NCBI GenBank assembly: GCA_020975725.1
Contig: QXJR01000026.1
Location: forward strand, 248,001 to 312,000
Source: Picocystis sp. L7
Taxonomy: Eukaryota > Chlorophyta > Picocystophyceae > Picocystales > Picocystaceae
Direction: 5' to 3'
Length of the DNA: 64,000 nt
Positions 19,917 to 29,426 of this stretch are shown here, piece by piece (position 1 is the first letter of the stretch; each line of letters begins with the position of its first letter). A program made the translations under genes and the position numbers. The notes below the pieces were generated by a model. The model saw only the letters and a program-made list of their open reading frames with translations, had not been told where the DNA came from and made no database searches.

Positions 19917-21362
19917 TCAACAAGGAGAGGGTGGATGCCATGGGAAAGTACAAGACTTGCCTCGTAGGACCACGCTGCGTAGGTCGATGTTGGGCGATTC
20001 GTGGTCGTCCAAGTACAAACTCATCAGGTTCTCCTGATTGATCAGCTTCACGCAGACCAAATTGCCCATGTGCGGATCCGTGAGTGGGATGTGCAAGGTG
20101 TTGAAACGCTCAAACTGGGACTCGTCCAATGGAGAACTGTTCGCCCTGGACATGTTCTCCATCTCGCCAATGCTTGCCCTGTCTCGAAACTTGAACCACA
20201 CCATCGGCCAAAACTCAAGCGTGCCTTCCGACAAGGATTCCCGTAGCTTCCTCCTTCCTTCCTTGTCCTGTCGAGGCGATCGAAACTCTACCCATTCGCC
20301 CACCTCCGTGGCTTGAACCATCTTTATCTCCGGAAGTTCCTTCCCGGACAAGCTAACAACGTGGTCTGTGCTGCTCACGTCATCTAACACACGGCAGAAA
20401 CCATGTCCTACGGATTCCTTCATCGTCTCAAGAAGGGACCGGGAGGTACACGAGTAGTCGTACCCACACATGAAAATTGCCCCGCATGCAACCGGACAGC
20501 TGAAGTCCCCATGTCTGCACACTTCTAGCTTGGAGATGACCGACAGGTGACCCTCCCCGCAGCCTCTCGTGTCTAAGGGTGGGTCCATCAACCTCTTTAT
20601 GCACATGATGTCGTTTTTACCCCCGTTTGGGTAGGTGATCTCTCTCTCGTCCTGCTCTACCAGGTACGGGCATGCTGGAGACACGAGGTCTCGCATCAAC
20701 AGCAGCATTTCTCTTCTTTCCTCTGGCGGTATGTCCATCAGGATCGTGGCCATGATGGGGCTCCCTCGCAGGAATTCTTCGAAGGCTTGTCTCAGGAAGG
20801 CCGCAAGCCTTTCCGTCGTCCAAGTGACTACTTGCGATACAAGCAGGTCGCCTTCTTCTGGGTCCTGCCTTTGAATGAATCGAATGAGCGGTTGGCACCA
20901 GTTCAGGAGGTGCTTTCGATACTCTCTCCTGGTTTCTATGGCCGGGGTCCCACCCATGTTGGACACCATTTCCGCCACGCAGTGCACGTTGCTTCCTCTC
21001 TCCGAACAGTAGCAATCGGCGAATTCATCGAAGAACGCGTTTCCTATCCAATAGTGTAAGTTTTTGGCGTCGCAACCTCCGTCGGTGAAGACACCTTCGA
21101 ATTCCACCCTTTCGACGTCTTGTTTTCCGATCGCTTCCCAAGCTTGCATCACGCTCGTGTACATTTCTTCCACGCACCCTCCCTCCATCTTCTGCGCCAT
21201 CCTTCCCAGTGCGAAGTCTCTTTCGACCTTGTCTTTCCAGAGCGTCGGCATCTTCGTGAGCGCTTCCATCCTTCTCGAGGCCTTTCTCAGTCCCCCACGC
21301 AGCGCCTCTGCGTCCGTCCTGGCCAGCACTTCGAGTGCGCATTCTTCCGGCAGATCTTCCAT
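19917..21362 (-). CDS. F-box protein of unknown target
   Basis: A 481-aa protein that starts directly with an F-box-like helix set (MEDLPEECALEVLARTDAEA, then LRKASRRMEALTKMPTLWKD, residues 1-50), as expected for an SCF substrate receptor that binds Skp1. The remaining 430 residues are not LRR, WD40 or Kelch. They include a Cys-rich patch (CRHGDFSCPVACGAIFMCGY) that could bind metal, and a C-terminal FNTLHIPLTDPHMGNLVCVK segment. The frame is open upstream to 21719, but that part covers low-complexity promoter sequence, so I chose the ATG at 21362. No close family recognised beyond the F-box. Confidence 0.68.
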   Translation of the reverse strand: MEDLPEECALEVLARTDAEALRGGLRKASRRMEALTKMPTLWKDKVERDFALGRMAQKMEGGCVEEMYTSVMQAWEAIGKQDVERVEFEGVFTDGGCDAKNLHYWIGNAFFDEFADCYCSERGSNVHCVAEMVSNMGGTPAIETRREYRKHLLNWCQPLIRFIQRQDPEEGDLLVSQVVTWTTERLAAFLRQAFEEFLRGSPIMATILMDIPPEERREMLLLMRDLVSPACPYLVEQDEREITYPNGGKNDIMCIKRLMDPPLDTRGCGEGHLSVISKLEVCRHGDFSCPVACGAIFMCGYDYSCTSRSLLETMKESVGHGFCRVLDDVSSTDHVVSLSGKELPEIKMVQATEVGEWVEFRSPRQDKEGRRKLRESLSEGTLEFWPMVWFKFRDRASIGEMENMSRANSSPLDESQFERFNTLHIPLTDPHMGNLVCVKLINQENLMSLYLDDHESPNIDLRSVVLRGKSCTFPWHPPSPC

Positions 21363-21767
21363 CCTCGCCTTCTGCGCCGGACGCAACCTCCGATCCTTCC
21401 AATTCGATCCCAATCCTGCGCTCACCAGCGCACGTCGATGGTGCTTCCAATCGTGCCAAATGCCTCCCTGGTGTCGGCAACCGAGAGGTCCTTCCCTTGG
21501 GACACACACAGAGGCAGCCATCCACCGAGACAAAAACACAGGCACCATGGATGTGAATGAAGACAGACAGGCACCAAGAGAAGGTGCTATGGGTTCCCCT
21601 CCCTTCCTCGAGATCCATGCCATGGAGAGACGATGAGGAAGGATGCCTTCGCTCGGGAAGTCTCTCGTGCTTGTACCTGTGTGTCTCGATCCTGCACCAT
21701 CGGTCACCTTCGATTGCACCCCACCTTCATCGCTCCTCCCGCACGCAATTCATTGCACCGCCTTCAT

Positions 21768-22135
21768 CTCACTGCTTTGCCTCTCCACCTCCATCCCATC
21801 CACCGAAATCTCACCTCCCATCTCCGTTGCACTGGCTTGTATCTCCACCTCTCTCTTCCCTTTTATCCAATCGTCTCTCGCCTACCATCTCCATTGCGTT
21901 GGTTTGTCTCGCAACCACCATCCCATCCACACACACCTCACCTCCCGCCTCCATCTCCATCTCCATCCCTTTGGTTTGTCTTGAACCCTTCATCTCATCC
22001 ACATACATCTCACCTCCCATCTCCATCTCATTGGTTTGCCTCTCCACCTCTCTCCTTCTCCATCTCATCCACTTATCTCTCACCTCCCATCTCCACCTCC
22101 AGCTTTTTGGTCTGTCGCTCCGCCTCCATATCACC
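21768..22135. repeat. Degenerate polypyrimidine minisatellite
   Basis: Six degenerate tandem units of about 60-75 nt, each with a GGTTTGTCTC-like segment (near 21773, 21833, 21901, 21972, 22032, 22108) followed by CCACCTC, CTCATCCA and CACCTCCCATCTCCAT. The plus strand is almost purine-free, so triplex structure is possible. It lies between the F-box gene and the small coiled-coil gene; it is open in several frames only because CT-rich DNA lacks stops. Confidence 0.7.
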
Positions 22136-22386
22136 CTCTATCTCTTGGCCACCTCGTCCTTCATTGCTTTCTCCTCTATTCACATCCAAGCCTTTTAGGG
22201 AGAATACCTGGACAGGCACGACCCCCACCAGGTCTCTCCAATCGGGGTTCCCATCGAAACCGGAACAGTAGGGGATGTAGACCCGAGCCTCCTGGGTTCG
22301 AAAGGAAAATGAAAAGGGACCATCGCAGGGGGGAAACGAAGGAACAGACAACGCTGCGTGCTGCGTGCGTGCTGCGGTCGACAAAC

Positions 22387-22677
22387 ATGGAGCAAGACAG
22401 GTTGGACGTGCGCATCGCGCACGAACAGGTGTTCGAAGAAGCCATACAAGCACTCAACGAAAGCATACCCGCACTACACGACGTGCTCTGCAACCAGGTC
22501 GGGAACGAGATGGAAGAGGTGTTCCAAACGCTCGACGCAACCTTGGACAACAGCGCCAAGGAACTGGAGAGGTCCAGTGGGAAGCTAGAACTGCTCCAAC
22601 AGACGCTCGAGCAGTTTTACGAACAAATCGCTGGCGAAATGAACGGTTCAAAAACGCACGAAAAGACCAAGGCCTAG
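22387..22677 (+). CDS. Small helical coiled-coil protein
   Basis: A 96-aa acidic, almost entirely helical protein. Heptad-like hydrophobics run through VFEEAIQALNESIPALHDVL and SGKLELLQQTLEQFYEQI. No signal or membrane segment. The size and pattern are those of small subunits of coiled-coil assemblies (Mediator, BLOC-1, kinetochore or HAUS-type proteins), but I cannot assign it. The frame is open far upstream through the minisatellite; the ATG at 22387 begins where protein-like composition begins, 80 nt after a GGGTTCGAAAGG promoter motif. Its stop is 13 nt from the convergent PIN-like gene's stop. Confidence 0.62.
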   Translation: MEQDRLDVRIAHEQVFEEAIQALNESIPALHDVLCNQVGNEMEEVFQTLDATLDNSAKELERSSGKLELLQQTLEQFYEQIAGEMNGSKTHEKTKA

Positions 22678-22690
22678 CGGACCCCAAGTT

Positions 22691-23956
22691 TTAAACCCCA
22701 GCCATCCTAATCAATCGAGGGCGCACGGGCAAACGTATCCTGCAAGCCGGGTGAATCGTGCGCAACGATCCCTGAACCTGATTTAAATGACGAGGACGAT
22801 GGTGTAATGTACATCGTCCACGAACGCACCATGGACCCCTTTGAGTGTGTGTTCCTGTGCACTTGTATCCATTGCCCTTCGCTTTCTGCCTGGCAAGGGA
22901 CAGGGATGCAGAGGAGGCAACATTCCCTTCCAGTGTTTTCCGACTCTTCGTCTGCAGGGAGACCATTGCAGCTGCGGCAAAGGAGGCAAACGCACCTCCA
23001 AAGGCCCAACTTGCTCGGGTTGCAGCTGCATACCCATCTGTGTTCAGCACGGCGAAGAAAAGGGCAGCACTGATGATGTTGCTTAAATTGACCGCTGCAA
23101 CTGCTCTTTGTGTGTCGGCTGCAAACTCAAATGCATACGTGACAGTCATCATGGGGACTGGTGAAGTCAGGGCAATCATGATTGCTGCGGTTTTCGCCAG
23201 ACCAAAGGCTGCCGCATACCCCGTTGATGATAGAAATAATAAGAATCCCCCTGCAAGAGCTAGTGATACACCGTATCTCATCCCGAGTAAACATACGATG
23301 TCTGCCAATTGACTTTTTCTTAGCCTTGGCTCGAGCACCACACCCACGGCCACAAGCGAAACTGCTTTGTTTGCCATAGCGAGGGACTGGATGATGGGCT
23401 CCAGGAGGGGCGGCAGGCTGGTTTGTCCTCCGATCCGCAGAAAGAGAGCCAAGTACACAGAGATGAAGCAGGGATTGGCCAACCTTCTCAGGATGGTTAC
23501 CTTCACATCTTTTCTCTGCGTATCGCTAAACCTGTAGAAAAGCAAGTACGAAGCTACCAAAATGGTCCACTGGTTGACCAAATCAAACACCGTTGCAGCT
23601 TGCAACCCCTTCATGCCCCAGACTGCCTCCGTGAGAGGATACGCGAAGATGCCCAGATTGACCCCGACAGTGGAACCTGCAAGTACGGCAGCATTCTTGT
23701 TTCCTCTCCAGAAGAACATCGATATCGCCAAAAGCAGTGCCGATTGCACTAGAGAGGACACGACGATAACCGCCGTCTCCTTTCCCACAGTGATTCCCAG
23801 GAAGACCTGCAGCAGCATCGCTGGGAGCGTCGCGTTGAAGATGAATCGGAACAGCACCTCTCCGTCCGACTTGCGCAGCAATCGCAAGCCCTTCAACAGC
23901 ATCCCAGCGGCAATGAGTCCAAACGCAGATGCGAGCTTGGTGCTCACTTCTTCCAT
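22691..23956 (-). CDS. PIN-like auxin efflux carrier family membrane protein
   Basis: A 421-aa protein with about ten hydrophobic segments arranged as in the membrane-transport (PF03547) fold. The first five are around LIAAGMLLKGLRLL, FIFNATLPAMLLQVFL and AVLAGSTVGVNLGIFAYP; the second half includes VSLVAVGVVLEPRL, LTSPVPMMTVTYAFEF and NLSNIISAALFFAVL. The NATLPA and G-x-N-x-G segments resemble the crossover region that binds substrate. There is no long central loop, so it is closer to PILS/AEC types, likely in ER or plasma membrane. After the last helix at about residue 335 an odd basic tail of about 85 residues reaches the stop; an unrecognised intron or read-through into 3' flank could explain it. 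Confidence 0.8.
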   Translation of the reverse strand: MEEVSTKLASAFGLIAAGMLLKGLRLLRKSDGEVLFRFIFNATLPAMLLQVFLGITVGKETAVIVVSSLVQSALLLAISMFFWRGNKNAAVLAGSTVGVNLGIFAYPLTEAVWGMKGLQAATVFDLVNQWTILVASYLLFYRFSDTQRKDVKVTILRRLANPCFISVYLALFLRIGGQTSLPPLLEPIIQSLAMANKAVSLVAVGVVLEPRLRKSQLADIVCLLGMRYGVSLALAGGFLLFLSSTGYAAAFGLAKTAAIMIALTSPVPMMTVTYAFEFAADTQRAVAAVNLSNIISAALFFAVLNTDGYAAATRASWAFGGAFASFAAAAMVSLQTKSRKTLEGNVASSASLSLARQKAKGNGYKCTGTHTQRGPWCVRGRCTLHHRPRHLNQVQGSLRTIHPACRIRLPVRPRLIRMAGV

Positions 23957-24358
23957 GGCTTTCGTAATTCCAGCACGTTCCTCCTTTCTTCACGTTTCGA
24001 AACTGCTTGCCAGTCCGTTGCGGTTCGGACCGTACGTTCCACTCTTCGACACGTCCTTGGGCCGCACGATCCGCAGAAATCCTTCCAGTCCTCCCAACTG
24101 GATCCGTTTCTCTCACGTGCACGAATCCTTCCTCCTTCACATCCGCCTCTGCTTGCTTCCTCGTTCGCGAAGAGTTCGCGTTGGATGGACCTGCAACCAC
24201 CGAAAGGCAGCACCTTTCCTCCCTCCTGTGTTCTCCCCCACGAATTGGCCGGAAAGATATCGATCATGAATCGAGAGCTTTTGCAAGAGATCTCGATGGG
24301 GAGGAGTGGATGACGTGGGGGTTGCATCCGAAGAAGAAGCGATTTCCGAAGCACGAAC

Positions 24359-25147
24359 ATGGCGGTGCGAAGGACGTGCGAACCAGCGCGTAAGAGCGCA
24401 TTCGGGAGGGAAAAAGGGATCAGGACGATGGTTCTGGTAACGAAGGATGGAAGGATGTCGAGAAGGAGGGGTTCGAACCGGACGAAAGCGACCAGGACCG
24501 ATGCAAAGCCGGATTACGCGGAGCTGGATGCAAAGCCAGCCAATGCGTTTTTGATGGACCTCTTCAAACGGAAGATGGTGCACGAGATTGGAGAAGACAC
24601 ACAAATGGTAGGATACGAAGGACTCATCGATTTGACGAGGGCGCTCAACGGCAAGTACGGGACCCCAAAAGGCACCCAGGAGGCCACAAGGAGAATCCTA
24701 AAGTCCCTTTTTCCTTCCTGGCTACCTAGCGCATTTGCAGCCATGTTCTCCAGACCCATGCCCGAACTATCTTGTCGCTTGAATGCATGGGTCACTGCAC
24801 TCACGTGTCAATGGTTGATGGGACCGTGTGAAGTCAACGATGTAGATCTGGGAAATGGGAAGCTTGCGAAAGGGCAGGGGGTCTTTGTGGAACGCTGCCG
24901 CTATCTTGAAGAATCGGGTCCGTGCGTGTCAGTCTGCGTGAACAGCTGTAAAATCCCCACTCAAGAGTTTTTCGAGAAAGATATGGGGCTTCCACTTGAA
25001 ATGGTACCCAATTACGAAGACTACAGCTGCCAGTTCCGGTTTGGGTGTTCGCCCCCTCCTCCGGATGAAGACAAGGCCCTCAATGCAGCTTGTTTTACCC
25101 AGTGTCCATCCGCCTCAAAATGCAACGAAGTTTGCCACAAGATATGA
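24359..25147 (+). CDS. D27-like beta-carotene isomerase
   Basis: A 262-aa protein. The N-terminal 35-50 residues are basic and Ser/Thr/Arg-rich, fitting a transit peptide. The C-terminal half matches the D27 (DUF4033) domain closely: WLMGPCEVNDVDL, VERCRYLEESGPCVSVCVNS, CKIPTQEFFEKDMGLP, MVPNYEDYSCQFRFG and the final Cys cluster CFTQCPSASKCNEVCHKI. D27 proteins are plastid iron-containing isomerases acting on carotenoids (all-trans/9-cis-beta-carotene), the first step toward strigolactone-type compounds in plants; algal members may have other carotenoid substrates. The gene is divergent from the PIN-like carrier and convergent with CWC21. An earlier exon with more of the targeting peptide is possible. 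Confidence 0.88.
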   Translation: MAVRRTCEPARKSAFGREKGIRTMVLVTKDGRMSRRRGSNRTKATRTDAKPDYAELDAKPANAFLMDLFKRKMVHEIGEDTQMVGYEGLIDLTRALNGKYGTPKGTQEATRRILKSLFPSWLPSAFAAMFSRPMPELSCRLNAWVTALTCQWLMGPCEVNDVDLGNGKLAKGQGVFVERCRYLEESGPCVSVCVNSCKIPTQEFFEKDMGLPLEMVPNYEDYSCQFRFGCSPPPPDEDKALNAACFTQCPSASKCNEVCHKI

Positions 25148-25473
25148 CCAACGGCAAATTTTGAACTCACCAAAAGTATAGGTATGTGTCTACCACGCAT
25201 ATTTGAAGTCCATGGAGCGCTTATGATTCAATGAGACAGTTGAATGTAGGTGCTATGGTGTGCGGGACAGGAATCTGATGGATGCTTGGTCCGTGCAACC
25301 TTTCCAAAGATGTTGATGCTACTCAAAATGGCCTGTGATTTAGCCAGGTGAACACAAAACTTTCCAAATAGACGAAGACTTCCACATCAGATGAATCTTT
25401 ACAGCTCTTGCGCTATCAAAGAAACGCCGCTTATTTACATGTCCAAGCAAATCACACGTACGGTATTTCTTAA
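25148..25473. other. Convergent intergenic region
   Basis: The 326 nt between the D27 and CWC21 stop codons are AT-rich with no open frame or repeat that I can support; presumably overlapping 3' UTRs. Confidence 0.5.
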
Positions 25474-27422
25474 TCATCTCCACGGCGAAGGCGACCTCCT
25501 TGCCCTTGTCAAAGGCTTTTGATCATTACGTATAGGTGGCGCAGGGCCTCGACTCTTTGGTGCTGGCGCTGTTGGACCGCCTGGTGACCTTGCGTACTGC
25601 TTGGGTGGCAATCTTCTGTGAGGCAAGGGCGACCTACTGTATCTCCTAGGGGATCTCCTAGGGACTGCAGGGGATGACTGACCATATCTTCTGCGAGGTG
25701 ATCGACTCCTACTTCGTGAGAGTGACCTTCTGTATCTCCGGGGAGGGGACCTGCTCCTGACAGACGAAGGTGATCGGCCATATCTCCTGACAGGCGAAGG
25801 TGACCTTCCATACCTCCTGGGAGGGGATCTGCCTGGACTTGGAGAGGGTGACCTTCTGTATCTCCTGGGAGGGGATCTGCCTGGACTTGGAGAGGGTGAC
25901 CTTCTGTATCTCCTGGGAGGGGATCTGCCTGGACTTGGAGAGGGTGACCTTCTGTATCTCCTGGGAGGGGACCTGCTCCTGACAGGTGCAGGTGACCTTC
26001 CATACCTCCTGGGAGGGGATCTGCCTGGGCTTGGAGAAATTGACCTTCTGTATCTCCTTGGAGGGGACCTGCTCCTGACAGGCGAAGGTGACCTTCCATA
26101 CCTCCTGGGAGGGGGTCTGCCTGGGCTTGGAGAAATTGACCTTCTGTATCTCCTTGGAGGGGACCTGCTCCTGACAGGCGAAGGTGACCTTCCATACCTC
26201 CTGGGAGGGGATCTGCTCGGACTTGGACTTGGACTTGGACTTGGAGAGGGTGACCTTCTGTATCTCCTGGGTGGGGTGCCGCTCCTGCTCGGAGAAAATG
26301 ACCTTCCATGTCTCCTTGGAGGGGATCTGCTCCTTCCAGGTGAAATTGATCTTCCATATCTCCTGGGGGATAGTTGCCCATCCTTTGGTGACAATGATAC
26401 CGTCTGCCTCCCAAGTGGTGGTGCATTACTACTAGGCGAAGGTGGATGACTGCTCTTCCAAGCATTTGTTGTGCTCCTGTAAGGCAAAGATGGTTCTTCC
26501 TGGGATGTTGTAGGTTGCACATGTCTATCAGCACTGCATGCTTCTCCCTTTTTACTGCCAGAAATTCTGACTGTATGGTGCCCATCGCCTTCAAGTACAT
26601 CGCTTGCATGGGCCATCTGGGGGTCACCATCTCGCAGTTCACCATCTTCCACCTCCTCATTGAAGCTGTGGCTACGAGCTTTGTACGCAATCGCCTTTTC
26701 CGTGCGTATTTGCAGATTTCTATCCTGAACTTTCCTCCCAAGCATCTGTGCAGGAGCGGTCCTTTCTTTCTCCGTCCTTTCCCTTTCTTCAATCTTTTCC
26801 CTTTTCCTTTTCTGTTGAAGTTCCAAGTCGAATGCTTCCCCTTCCCTTTTCGTATCGTATTCTTCGGGTACTGCGAGTGCTTTTCTCATGTCCTCCATCT
26901 TCTTTCTCTTCCGTTCGCTTGCTCCCTCTGCTTTTCGTGTTTCTCTGGTTTCTTTGTCCATGTGACGTTCCTCTTGCTTCTGGAATTCCCGCAGGAGCTC
27001 TTCCCTCTTCTTGCATACCATTTCTTCCACCTCGTCATCTGGAATCCCTTGTTGTTCCAACATCTCTCGATACTCGCACACCTGCACTTCCACGCGCCTG
27101 CGTCTATCGTGTTCCAGCAGTTGTTCGTCCTTGGGTTTGGCCAAGGAAGTGTGCCTTTCGCCTCCTTCTCCACGCTTCCAGTTCCCATCCGTTCTGTCCC
27201 TTCGCTTCTTCAGGTTGAACTTGTTCGCTTGCACGTGTCCACTCGTCCCAGATCCACGCACCGTGCTCAGTCCGATGCCTGCAAGCAAGCACCAAAGCAC
27301 GTGCCACCACCGTCCGTCGTCGCCGTCGGTCAGCCGAGCCGTCTCCCCTCGCCTCGCCGCGTTCCAGGGCTCCACACGTCCTGCACGTGTTCCTCCACCT
27401 TCCTGCACGCACCGTTGTACAT
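25474..27422 (-). CDS. CWC21/SRRM2-type splicing factor, two exons
   Basis: Exon 1 is only ten bases (27422-27413), encoding Met-Tyr-Asn plus one base. A 134-nt intron (GTGCGT to TGCTTGCAG) joins to 27278-25474, giving 604 aa. The splice restores the conserved cwf21 N-terminus MYNGIGLSTVRGSGTSGHVQ. The cwf21 helix follows: LEHDRRRRVEVQVCEYREML and DEVEEMVCKKREELLREF. A charged coiled-coil region comes next, then about 330 residues of RS repeats built from RSPSPxRSPPRRYxRS units. CWC21/SRM300 binds Prp8 and Snu114 in the spliceosome near the catalytic core. The extensive RS domain resembles SRRM2 of animals and plants, not the short yeast protein. Confidence 0.93.
25700..26350 (-). repeat. In-frame tandem repeats encoding the RS domain
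   Basis: Within CWC21. Basic unit 48 nt, nearly exact at 25846, 25894 and 25942, plus a longer roughly 96-nt unit repeated around 26000-26190. Units encode alternating Ser-Pro-Gly-Arg-Ser and Pro-Pro-Arg-Arg-Tyr blocks. Near-identity of neighbouring copies implies recent expansion, so copy number probably varies between strains. Confidence 0.85.
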
Positions 27423-27496
27423 CTCGCCCGCGAAACACGTGCGAAAAAGTGCGTGCAAGTGCGCGCGGCGTCGCCGAAATGACGCGATCTGATGCG

Positions 27497-27551
27497 CTCG
27501 AGTTAACCTCCCTCGAGTTAATCTACCTCGAGTTAACCTCGACCGAGTTAA
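27497..27551. promoter_or_regulatory. Four tandem CTCGAGTTAA motifs
   Basis: CTCGAGTTAACCTC, CTCGAGTTAATC, CTCGAGTTAACCTC and GACCGAGTTAAG follow each other at 14-16 nt spacing, 75-130 nt upstream of the CWC21 start. It is the densest occurrence of the AGTTAAC motif in the window. Confidence 0.6.
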
Positions 27552-28074
27552 GCCAGGGGAAGGAGGGCCAGGAAGCCTTGGAGTGGTGGGTTGGGAGAGG
27601 TGGTGGAAGTATGGAGACCCAAGGGCATGGACACCACCATCCAAAGGCATGCTGTGGATGCGCGTGATAACTGGACGGATCTGGGCGTGGATGTGGGCAA
27701 GGCGTCAACCAGTGGTGGTGTCTTCTCCATCCATCCCGCTCGCCTCGATGGGGTCCAATCCTTTCGCTTTGCGGCGATGGGCCGGCCCAAACACACGTCC
27801 GTGGACGCCATCCACCCCCGTCAATCTTTGCACCATCCTCTTCTCACCGTCCACGTGCAATAATCAACTACGAAAGGGGATGCAACTGCCCCACCATCGT
27901 CCAAGCGGATGGCGTGAAGCAAGGGGCCTGGAAGACCTTCCCACCTTCCAGGCGAGAAGAAACTCCCCTAATGGCAGGGGGTGTACACCCCGTTCGTCCT
28001 TGCTCCCTCCTCAGGCGCTCTGAGGGAGGGGACGAGGGTGTGGTCGACGAAAGGGGTGTATCTGTCGAAAGGCG
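27552..28074. other. Intergenic, upstream of desaturase
   Basis: No gene supported; frames are open but compositionally not protein-like. GTGTGGTCGACGAA at 28038-28051, shared exactly with the NAGS leader at 60395, lies 23 nt before the desaturase start and is probably an initiator or leader element. Confidence 0.4.
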
Positions 28075-29313
28075 ATGGGACGCGCGTGGCGTTGGAACGA
28101 GATCCGACCGCACCATCGGAAGGAAGATCTGTGGCTGGTGATCGAAAACGGCGTGTACGACTGCACCGAATGGCTGCCACACCATCCAGGCGGTGAAGTG
28201 CTGCTGCCTTTCGGTGGAAGAGACGCCACCGACGCCTTCGCTGCCTTCCACGAACCCGACACCCGAAAGAGACTGAAAGCGTTCCAGGTGGGAGTGCTGG
28301 ATGAACGAGACAGGGACGTGCCAAAAGACCTGCAGGAGTTTCGAATGCTGCGAGACAAACTATGGGAAGAGGGATGGTTCGAACCACGCTTCGAAGGACT
28401 GGCAGTGACGCTGTTGACCATCGCTGGCACTGCTGCTGCTTGCCTGTGGCTCACAATACAATGCAGGTCCATCATGGCACATGCAATGGGATCGTGCTTG
28501 CTTGGGATATTCTGGAAACAGTGCTTGTTACTCGCGCATGATTCCTGCCATCGATGCGCCACTAGGAACAAAGGAGTGGACAGAAAGCTGGGACCGATCT
28601 TCGGGACACTGCTGGGAGGTGTCGGAGCGGGATGGTGGAATAGGGATCACAACATGCATCATGCTGTCACCCAAGTCGCAGATGCCGATCCATCTGCAGG
28701 ATGTCCTCCCATACTGTGCACTGACCAACTCCAAGTGAAATCGTTCCATTGGCTCACAAGAATCATACTGAAGCTCCAGGCATTGTACTACGTTCCGCTC
28801 TGCGTCTTCATTGGGAGGTACAATTTGCACATTGTGTCCCTAGTACTCTGTCCGCCTGGCCAGCGGACAAGAGACATGGTCCTCATGACAGGTTATGCAC
28901 TCTATGTGTTGAAACTGCTGACATACCTGCCCGCCACAGAACGCTGGCTGTACTTTTTTGCCGCCAATTCAGTCACGGGGATCTTGCATCTCATCTTGAA
29001 CATGAACCACTACTGCATGCCCATGCAACCAAGCATGACAAGTGCAGACCAGATGGGTTTTTTCCGTTTTCAGCTAACAGGTACTAGCAACATCGAATCA
29101 AACTTGGTACAACAGTGGTATTATGGTGGACTTGAGCATCAGATTGAGCACCATCTTTTCCCTCTGATGCCACGGTATAATTTGCCAAGAGTGAAGGAGT
29201 ATGTCGTGGATTTGGCAAAGAAGCACAAGGTTCCATATCAGACGTACGGATTTTTTGGTGCCAATTGGGCTGTGATCCAAACACTGCGTGGAGTGCGTAT
29301 AAAGCAGGAGTGA
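28075..29313 (+). CDS. Cytochrome b5-fusion front-end fatty acid desaturase
   Basis: A 412-aa protein. Residues about 18-90 form a cytochrome b5 domain with the heme-binding HHPGGEVLLPFGGRDATDAF segment. The desaturase part has three histidine boxes: HDSCH, HNMHH and QIEHH. The Gln in the third box marks front-end desaturases (delta-4/5/6/8 fatty acid or sphingoid-base enzymes). Hydrophobic pairs of segments flank the boxes, consistent with an ER di-iron membrane enzyme that takes electrons from its own b5 domain. Box 1 is HDSCH rather than the more common HDAGH or HDFLH, but still fits HxxxH. Regioselectivity cannot be predicted. The gene converges on trehalase with 113 nt between stops. Confidence 0.93.
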   Translation: MGRAWRWNEIRPHHRKEDLWLVIENGVYDCTEWLPHHPGGEVLLPFGGRDATDAFAAFHEPDTRKRLKAFQVGVLDERDRDVPKDLQEFRMLRDKLWEEGWFEPRFEGLAVTLLTIAGTAAACLWLTIQCRSIMAHAMGSCLLGIFWKQCLLLAHDSCHRCATRNKGVDRKLGPIFGTLLGGVGAGWWNRDHNMHHAVTQVADADPSAGCPPILCTDQLQVKSFHWLTRIILKLQALYYVPLCVFIGRYNLHIVSLVLCPPGQRTRDMVLMTGYALYVLKLLTYLPATERWLYFFAANSVTGILHLILNMNHYCMPMQPSMTSADQMGFFRFQLTGTSNIESNLVQQWYYGGLEHQIEHHLFPLMPRYNLPRVKEYVVDLAKKHKVPYQTYGFFGANWAVIQTLRGVRIKQE

Positions 29314-29426
29314 TGGGGAAATGATTGCCACAGCAAATGGCGAGACATCTTCCATTCATTGAATTGAATACCTTCTTCACAGTCATGCAACATTTGGTTG
29401 AAATAAAAGTGACAGTTTTCGAACAT

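Noticed and set aside
21557-22271. Two plus-strand frames of about 212 residues rich in Ser, His, Leu and Pro
   Set aside because: They translate the pyrimidine-rich minisatellite; no domain and no alternating codon bias.
25509-26792. 427-residue minus-strand open frame overlapping the RS repeats
   Set aside because: A shadow of the CWC21 RS repeats in another frame; long only because the repeat unit lacks stops there.
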